In this document: one piece after another, positions 58,801 through 64,000 of the stretch
Layout of the letters: each line of letters begins with the position of its first letter
Position numbering within the stretch: position 1 is the stretch's first letter
Assembly (NCBI RefSeq): GCF_021730395.1
Contig: NW_026463197.1
Coordinates: 1-64,000 of the forward strand
Direction of reading: 5' to 3'
Origin: Mercenaria mercenaria
Lineage: Eukaryota; Mollusca; Bivalvia; Venerida; Veneridae
DNA length: 64,000 nucleotides
Translations under genes and position numbers: made by a program
The notes under the pieces: model-generated
Databases searched by the model: none
Told to the model about the DNA's origin: nothing
Seen by the model: the letters and a program-made list of their open reading frames with translations, nothing else

Positions 58801-61800
58801 GATTTAAAATTTTTAAATTACATATTTGAAATTACTTGACATAATTACACTGAAAATACACAAGGTGAGGAATAAGATGAGATAAACCTAGGTAACAAAA
58901 TAATTTCTGAGTGACAAATTTGTTTTCTTTCCCCTGTCTCAATAGATCTATCACAGTGGATACAATTTTATACTTTTCTGGATTAATGTGCATTTTACTT
59001 TTCAACTGGAATTTAATATAATTGTGTATTGACAAAACTTTCAAACTAAATTCCTCACAACCTCCCCATGCCCAATGAGTATCAATCATTCTGTCTTACC
59101 TTAGATGATATCGTGGCATCAGGATTGAACGTCCAGAGTTGGTGCGGATTGCCAATCATCTTCTTCTGTAGTGAGACAACATAGCCGGATACCTTGGTAT
59201 CCTTGCCAGTCAAGTTTGTCTCAATCTTCACCTCAGTCACAGCGAGGCACAGCTGGGGGAATGGTTTTATGAAGATAAAGCCAGACTGAAAGGTAAAGAT
59301 AAACTATGCTCATCTAATGTACACACAACTCTTGTTAAAGAGATACCATAATCTTCTCATGTACACACAACTCTTTTTAAAGATATATCATGTTTACTTT
59401 CCACTAAAATTATTTTACCATTAGTAATTAATAATCTTCATCAAATGTATTTAACTCGGAAAAATGTATCATTTCACGGATATGCAGAGCTGCATTCACA
59501 ATTAGACATTAAGAAGTAACTGTCCTTTGCAACTAACAGTTTTTTTTTAGTAGTAGTACATATTCATACTGTGTTCTTAGAAGCCTGTTAGAAGCCTACC
59601 TTTGATACAACCCAAATCTGTGATTCAGCCGGCCAGAGTTCTTTATGTCCTATAGGTAACTTGTGGTTCATTATGATTTCTGGGTATAATACCTTCTTGG
59701 GGTCTGGCTGCAAAACAAACAGGGAACAAGTCTAAAGTAGTTCACATAGCAAAAAATACAATCAAAATTATAGTTAAATTAATAGAATCATATAAAAGCA
59801 ATACAACTGATACACTTTCATCCTTCTATTTCAATTTTTCTTCCAAAAAAAAAAAAAAGTAGTTAGGAATAACTAGGAAGGATTTATTGTAAAATCAGAA
59901 ATAACTGAAGTGAATACATTGTGGCAATTTATGTTTTTTAATGTGTCACGAAAATTCGTCACAGCAAAATCAAGATTTTTATATTTGTAGCTGAAAATTT
60001 TACTGCCCAAGTCTACCATTGTGTTTTCAGACTATTTTTGAATTCACGGAATTGTTCACATGTACATTACAGTATACCATATATTCACTATTCAATGTCA
60101 CCACCCCCTACAAACAAAAGCATCCCCTGATATTCTAGGGGATTTCTTTTATTAAGTTATTAAGGTCATAAGAAAATACCAGCATTATGGTATTCTTCTC
60201 TTAAACTTCCTTAAATAAGGGAATATACAGTAAACAAATTATTTCCACTTGGTTAACATGTCTGCTTGGGAGCATAGTGAATTTTACCATAAACTGTAGA
60301 AAGTGTCCCCGAGGATCCAACTCTGCCATGCTTGCCATTTGATCAACTTGAGCCTTTTCACCTTCATGTTTACACTTTTCATACTCATATACTGCCGGGA
60401 AACCTATACTTGCTTCGTATTTCTCATGACTGAAACATATCGTAAAAGTTTTTTTGACATGAACATTCACATACATTACACAAAAAGTCATATTTATTTT
60501 TGGTTAGAAAATGTTACAGGATTTTACTTACAAACAGAATTTCCCTTGGCTACACCTCAAAGGAAAATTCAGATTTACTCCAAATAGGTGTAAACTTTAT
60601 TTCTCACAGCCCCCTCTGCAAAACATTAGAAATCAGACTTTTGGACAGTCAGTTTGTAAATAGTGACTTCAAACAGTGACATCAGACATTGTCGCTTTTT
60701 TACCCTTTCCTTAACATCTTGTTAACTTGTTGTAATTGTACAAATATGTAATTTACTTTTGGGAATAAATACTTTTAGGCTATAAAAAAGACACAACAAA
60801 CAGCAGCACTTACTCTGCCATGCCTTCAAAACCTTCTTCTGGCATCAGTTGTTCTCTAAGGATCACTTGCTTCTCTTCAAACACATCCTTCCCTTTCGCC
60901 ATATCAAATATCACTTGCAACGCATATGCTGAAATAATACACATTTGAAATATCACTGGTAATGCATAATTACATCCTGAAACTTAACAAATTTCACAAC
61001 AAAGCAAAAACAACATTTCTTTCATAAACAGAAAGAACAACAAAACAGAAAAGACAATATCCATTTTGATCAAAATAATACATATATGGAGGATATTTGT
61101 TTGTTTTGAGTGAATATGGAATATATCTCACTGAGAAGTGAGAAAATTTCAAATATATGCACGAGCGTGTACAACTAAGTGCGGCTACTATTTTCATCCT
61201 GTTTTAAGCAAATAATTTAAAATTCATACACAATGTAATGAAGGGGCGGAGCTATATCTCTCACAGTGTGAAAATATAGATTTCATATTTTCACAGTGTG
61301 AGTGATGAAATATGAATATATTTAACTGACAGAATACAGTATTTCATTAGTTAGCATAAAATAAAACATGACATTACAATGATGTAAAGTTATGTTTTCC
61401 AGCAGTCAACCACAAAAACTATAGCAGCTTCCTTGCAGGTTAAATTTTACTTTAAGGAAGTCAAACATTAAGATTTATTACATCATGTATTATTGTTTGT
61501 AGAATATTGTATGTAAGGAGAATTCATCTATCACTGGTTTAACGCCTATATTGGAATATTAATTTCGAGTCTCGGGTAACTGTTTTTGACAGCATAAAAA
61601 GAGCCTAGTTACCAGATGCTCTAATCCAGTAACCATCTACTGGATATTCAAATCTGGATATTCCAGTCTGGTTACCACCTACCAGATATTCCAATCTGTT
61701 TGACACTTACCTGATATTCCTACATACCGGTAGACAACCTACCAAATATTCCAATCTGAATACCATCTACTGGACATTCCAATCCATTTACCATCTAAAT

Positions 61801-63492
61801 ATTCCAGTCCACATCTACAGCTAGTAAAACATTGTTATAGATATTAATATAACTAAGGCAAACTTACTGAACGGGGAGATGTAAGATTCTCCGAAGGAGA
61901 CCCAGACCACATCCTCAGTCTGTAGACTGAACACGTCTTTAACTTCTCGTCCAAACTGATTGAAGATCTTCTTGGCTATGGGTGCCAACTTGGGATTTTG
62001 CGGATTAACAAATATACCCGATAACTCATCCAACAGCTGTCAAAAGCAATTCAAAGGTAAATACTTATTCGTTATGTAATGCATCTTTTTGTTTTTGTTG
62101 GGATTATCATCAAATAGACACAGCTGAAGGTAATATTATGACTTTCGAGCTTTCCAGGGTGGAGGAAGACCCAAGGCATTCATCTAGACACAATTTTAGG
62201 TGAATGGAATCAACAAGGTAAAGCCACAAAGGCAGCTGTACAACTTCCCAAAGTGAAACATTTCCTGAGCAAGATTTTGGACCTACAGCAGTAAAGAGTA
62301 GGTCATTTAAAGCCAGTGACCTCAACCACTTGACTACTGAGACCCCAGCTTTTAATGATATAGATTATTTTGCATTATATATTTTGTAAACCAATTTAAC
62401 AACAGTAGATTTGTATGCAAATTCTCTTCACATTATAAAATGACAGATTGATATGGATTGGCTTACACACATTAATAATGACCTTGATAATTATTCAGGC
62501 AATCAAGTCCTGCAACTGACCACCACAAATAAACTGTTAAAAGTCTTCAACTTACTCTTTTTAACAAGAGCTCCTTCGTACTTCCTTGGGTAGCTTTGCG
62601 TAAGTTGAAATAGAAATCTCTAGGAGCATTCACTGTTCCATTCTCATGCACCTGAAAGATAATTTAAAGGTACAGATTTGAACAAAGAACTAAAGAGGTG
62701 GGGATAGTAAAGGGAGGTGACTGAAAAAAAAGGGTTAGTAAAGGGGGGTAATTAAAAAAAGTAAAGTGGATACAGCTATGGTTTTACAGTCATGCTGATC
62801 CCTGGTGACATTTTTTTAAATCCATGAATGACAACGTTACATACCAGACACAAAATTTGGGTGGACATTCAGAAAGGGAGATAATTCAAACAGTAAGAGG
62901 ATTAGATTCATTGTTCTTGCATAAGTTTCAAAACATCATGTCTTTCTGAACACTTATGCAAAGTTCATTTTACAAACCACCCAGCAATGATAAAGTTACA
63001 CACAGGACAAGAAATCCTGACTGATGGAAGCTTAACTACTGTATGTCACCCATAAACATTAATTAAAAATGGCTTCCTCCTTAGTAAGCTATTTTCTTCT
63101 GTTTCAAACTGTTATATCTATTTCGACAGTGCTTCTATTTCAAAACTTATTTCCAAAGTTTGGTTCAATTCTGACCAATTGCTTCAAAGGAGAAAATGTT
63201 TAAAGTAGAAATGTCGACACAGGACACTAGACCATCCATATATGAAAACAGCTCACCCTAAAAAAAGATCAGCTGAACTCATTAAGTACAACAATAAAAG
63301 TGGCAATACCCTGAGCTTAAGTCCTGGTACTCCCACCATCTTGTATGACTTATCTTGCGGCAGTGTTTTGATATGTCTCATCTTGTAATTAGTCCCCTCT
63401 TCCTCCTCCTTATCCAACATCTCCTGTAAGTTCAACAACTTGTCCTCTATCCTCTGTAGAGACTCACTCAACTGATCAATGTCCTTGTCAGT
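42093..63492 (-). CDS. DCDC1: Doublecortin domain-containing protein 1 (DCDC1) orthologue, C-terminal 1423 residues
   Basis: 28 exons on the minus strand: 63310-63492, 62556-62651, 61868-62036, 60814-60928, 60288-60429, 59600-59707, 59100-59285, 58620-58768, 57829-57952, 56915-57002, 56379-56464, 55721-55888, 54828-55074, 54138-54288, 53524-53709, 52856-53047, 52043-52337, 51279-51432, 50166-50425, 49535-49703, 49026-49118, 48567-48710, 48187-48288, 47771-47907, 47444-47536, 46712-46861, 44851-45036, 42093-42191. All junctions fit AG/GT and the phases join without a break: 4272 bases including TAA. Upstream exons lie beyond the window. The product has four DCX-like repeats alternating with QxW ricin-type segments, the architecture I know for DCDC1 (human protein about 1,780 residues). 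DCX domains bind microtubules, so a cytoskeletal or ciliary/mitotic role is inferred. Other DCX proteins lack the Trp-rich segments, which favours DCDC1. Confidence 0.88.
42381..42613. mobile_element. Palindromic MITE in the last DCDC1 intron
   Basis: The left arm, starting TGAGCCGTACCATGAGAAAA, and the right arm, ending GGTTTTCTCATTGTGTGGCTCA in sense, are inverted copies over about 95 bases. Both include AGTGCATTTGC, GATCCAGACCAGCCTG and CAGTCTGGTCAGGATCC. A short unpaired centre lies between. Non-coding; the superfamily was not assigned. Confidence 0.85.
43137..43305 (-). mobile_element. SINE fragment (second family), minus orientation
   Basis: On the minus strand: GGATGCCATCCATCTGGGTA, then TACCATTCTACCCAGGTGCC and TGCCCATGCC, matching the body of the element at 23495-23812. 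The 80-codon open frame here is repeat-derived, not an exon. Confidence 0.6.
43793..44345. repeat. 33-bp minisatellite, 17 units, in the last DCDC1 intron
   Basis: The unit is TGGCATTTTATTATGAAAAA plus TCCCTACTGCATG. Two units are shortened by about 10 bases at the same internal place, and the block around them is duplicated at roughly 156-bp spacing. As 33 is a multiple of three, 11-residue repeat frames are open on both strands. There is no evidence of translation. Confidence 0.95.
44345..44440 (-). mobile_element. tRNA-like SINE head next to the minisatellite
   Basis: The minus strand reads TTTGGCTCAGTGGTTAGAGC (A-box), a short loop, then ATCTGGGTTCAAAATC (B-box). The cloverleaf is not intact. 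The head starts directly where the 33-bp array ends, so the array may have grown from this SINE's tail. Confidence 0.55.
45121..46138. mobile_element. Tandem-repeat non-autonomous element, copy 2, with inverted ends
   Basis: The left end GCGCTCGACTATTCGAAGAA pairs with the right end TTCTTCGTATAGTCGAGC. Inside are about five units of 163-164 bp, each with GTTTCAAAGC, AAGGGCCATAATTCAGCC and GTACTCTTGCCTA. A short GC-rich tail (GACGCCGACGCCG) precedes the right end. It lies in the DCDC1 intron between 45037 and 46711, and is the same family as 28117-28968. Confidence 0.85.
46937..46975. repeat. Poly-C tract followed by (AC)n
   Basis: 23 consecutive C (46937-46959) then ACACACACA, in the intron just upstream of the DCX repeat 4 exon. 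Long C tracts are unusual in this AT-rich sequence and are error-prone for sequencing. Confidence 0.9.
47180..47300 (-). mobile_element. SINE fragment (second family), minus orientation
   Basis: GGGCGGGTACCTGGGTAGAA, CAGTGACCTTTTGTAAACCA and GCTGGATGGCTTCCTTACAT on the plus strand are the reverse complement of the body of the element at 23495-23812. It is in the intron between the exons at 47444 and 46861. Confidence 0.6.
47444..48288 (-). CDS. DCDC1: DCDC1 exons w-y: basic linker and helix
   Basis: Three exons (about residues 1168-1279): a Lys/Arg-rich start (ESKMENRKKKRAFRS), then ELDIEKHVLRQMKGRRLDEL, VIVEGHWEEPTAEEQQKHDT, and EHLAEVKKYQREKTTPLVLD. It links repeat 3 to repeat 4 and is probably helical. 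No enzyme motif. Confidence 0.8.
48567..50425 (-). CDS. DCDC1: DCDC1 exons s-v: DCX-like repeat 3 with acidic insert
   Basis: The exons at 50166-50425, 49535-49703, 49026-49118 and 48567-48710 (about residues 946-1168). The first ends with VKVLAYKNGEGRMRPGEIIC; the next has LNQCTLRLGLNQAAVRMYTE and DGTMVVEIEDLIDWA, a typical DCX helix and KxxTxDG-like turn. A 31-codon exon is almost entirely G/E/D/Q (GEGEGQEKEGEGQDD). The fold resumes with TILRYPIEIWVSSGKPFVPP. The acidic exon therefore interrupts the domain before its last strand. Confidence 0.82.
51279..54288 (-). CDS. DCDC1: DCDC1 exons n-r: second Trp-rich (ricin-type) segment
   Basis: Five exons (about residues 620-946). Motifs in order: YVLQVDPSM and VIVNRQWSKDD, LKWPWERLVNV, then GYIALANNRQLVLGV with DDIYQQWLM, and VTLQSRRTN with AHQRWRYDAETG. 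These are the x-L-x-L-G/V plus QxW signatures of ricin-type trefoil repeats, clearer here than in the first segment. The last exon carries two CxxC-like cysteines (VCMSCARAMRG), perhaps a small metal site or chance. Confidence 0.8.
53365..53495 (-). mobile_element. tRNA-derived SINE head, minus orientation
   Basis: The minus strand gives CAGTTTAGCTCAGTAGGGAG (A-box region) and CATGAGTTTGATCCACAAGC (B-box region), matching the head of the SINE at 19072. Only the head is preserved. It sits in the DCDC1 intron between 52856-53047 and 53524-53709. Confidence 0.6.
54828..57002 (-). CDS. DCDC1: DCDC1 exons j-m: DCX-like repeat 2
   Basis: Four exons (about residues 425-620). TPLRLLVVRNGERNLQMAVP gives the first hairpin. 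A basic insert follows (KKPPKPDKKNRRRQQEEAMM), then FLDHCTSLLSLPFAGRRLFD and LVYVSCGEIW. It continues into a helix (KMEQQRRYLLSQISQDVAKM). The basic insert between the strands and the helix is longer than in canonical DCX domains and could contact tubulin tails; that is inference. Confidence 0.8.
57393..57606. mobile_element. Palindromic MITE with CACGAAAT words
   Basis: The ends ACTGTGAAATCATT and AATGATTTTACACT are inverted. Internally TTCGTGGATTTCGTGG and its complements (CCACGAAATTTAATCC, CCACGAATTTATATCC) recur. Related decayed pieces seem present at about 58130-58290 and 46555-46605. Intronic in DCDC1. Confidence 0.75.
57829..60928 (-). CDS. DCDC1: DCDC1 exons d-i: first Trp-rich (ricin-type) segment
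   Basis: Six exons (about residues 150-424) encode a region rich in W and QxW-type motifs: SQIWVVSK, then PQLCLAV with NPHQLWTFNPDATI, and GNLGQWKFND. These repeat the short strand-QxW-strand pattern of beta-trefoil ricin B-type lectin modules. The spacing is irregular, so carbohydrate binding is not implied. Exon 8 (58620-58768) includes a polar stretch (GEESEDSAQPEGLKPG) followed by RVYMVVTEPL, probably the edge of another strand-rich unit. Confidence 0.75.
61608..61812. repeat. Degenerate tandem repeat, ~30-36 bp units
   Basis: Six or so copies of ACCATCTACTGGATATTCCA plus ATCTGG, in the DCDC1 intron upstream of the exon at 60814-60928. Non-coding. Confidence 0.8.
61868..63492 (-). CDS. 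DCDC1: DCDC1 exons a-c: acidic coiled coil and DCX-like repeat 1
   Basis: The first visible exon opens with a charged helix (DQLSESLQRIEDKLLNLQEM, then DKEEEE) of coiled-coil character. It leads into KSYKMVGVPGLKLRVHENGT, the first strands of a doublecortin fold. The next two exons supply FYFNLRKATQGSTKELLLKR, LLDELSG and IFNQFGREVKDVFSLQTEDV, ending VWVSFGESY, the usual DCX order of strand, helix, LLD-turn and Y/W-V-x-x-G-E strand. Residues 1-150 of the visible protein. Confidence 0.85.
62130..62345 (-). mobile_element. SINE (second family), minus orientation
   Basis: On the minus strand it starts with a tRNA-like head (GGGGTCTCAGTAGTCAAGTG, then GGTTGAGGTCACTGG), runs through TTTGTGGCTTTACCTTG and ends with TGGGTCTTCCTCCACCCTGG. 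The ORF across it (62110-62325) is incidental. It lies in the intron between DCDC1 exons 62556-62651 and 61868-62036. Confidence 0.6.
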
Positions 63493-64000
63493 CTGGAAGG
63501 GAAGATTATTATAACAGTAATTAATAGATGAGAAGACACATACACTAGCAATGGGTGGATGGGGAAGATATAATTTTAATTAATAGATGGATGGACTGAT
63601 GGATGGATTTTACCACTATTTAATATATCAAAACTGACAATTCGGATTTAGAATGCATAGGCAGTTGTTGTAGTAATGATATTCAAAATGATGATGATAA
63701 TGCATACATAATTGTCATCAATGACACAAACCATAATTTCGATGGTGGTGATGATGACCCACAGCAACAACATCAGTTGCCATAGCAATAAAATGGAAGA
63801 ATGTTGCATATTCATGGCCAAAGGCCATCTATCCACTTATTAAGTTTCACTTATTGTATAATTCTAAAGTTATTGCAGTATCTGGTGGACTGAGGGATAG
63901 ATGAATATATTAATGTGGGTGGGGGTGAAATAAGTCCTTTCTAGTTCCAACAGGGGACTGACAAATGCACACATGTTTCGATGTTACAGGTTTCAAAATC
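63493..64000. other. DCDC1 intron running off the window
   Basis: No further DCDC1 exon is recognised. The region has short GATGGATGG and ATGATGATGATAATG simple repeats. The next upstream exon is expected to the right of position 64000. Confidence 0.5.

Overview
The window looks like nuclear DNA of a bivalve mollusc, probably a heterodont (venerid-like) clam. It is AT-rich and intron-bearing, and it is dense with repeat families I associate with bivalves: tRNA-headed SINEs ending in ...TTAAACCC plus an A-rich tail, palindromic MITEs, and 145-165 bp internally tandem elements carrying AGGTCA-type words or AGGGCCATAATTCAGCC. The species call is inference; I could not search a database.

Layout. 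At 1-7.9 kb there are two tandem sigma-class glutathione S-transferase genes on the minus strand. One is complete (5 exons, 207 residues, 4257-6654). Of the other only the first exon lies in the window (1144-1276). At 8.1-9.4 kb come a perfect hairpin, an (AT)n tract and a long-inverted-repeat element. A broken Ty3/Gypsy-type LTR retroelement fossil occupies about 11.1-15.1 kb on the minus strand. From 17.6 to 24 kb lie SINEs and two large tandem-repeat elements. Two intronless, RING-less B-box/coiled-coil/propeller (TRIM-like) paralogues lie at 25.0-26.8 and 33.3-35.0 kb on the minus strand, inside a duplicated block of about 2.4 kb. Between them are a GC-rich repeat patch, another tandem-repeat element and a relic of the GST first intron. 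Several minisatellites follow at 36.8-44.3 kb.

From 42.1 kb to the right edge runs one large minus-strand gene, recognised as a DCDC1 (doublecortin domain-containing protein 1) orthologue. I could chain 28 exons with GT-AG junctions and compatible phases (4272 coding bases, 1423 residues plus stop). They give the C-terminal part of the protein, with four doublecortin-like repeats alternating with Trp-rich (QxW) ricin-type segments. The N-terminal exons lie beyond position 64000.

The gene sets are not functionally linked: detoxification or prostaglandin-type GSTs, TRIM-like proteins of the kind expanded in bivalves, and a microtubule-associated DCX protein. All recognised host genes are on the minus strand. 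I did not find a convincing undescribed biological system. The most informative observations are a SINE filled/empty-site comparison among three GST-intron copies, loss of a zinc ligand in one TRIM copy, the alternating DCX/trefoil architecture of DCDC1, and several structured repeat arrays.
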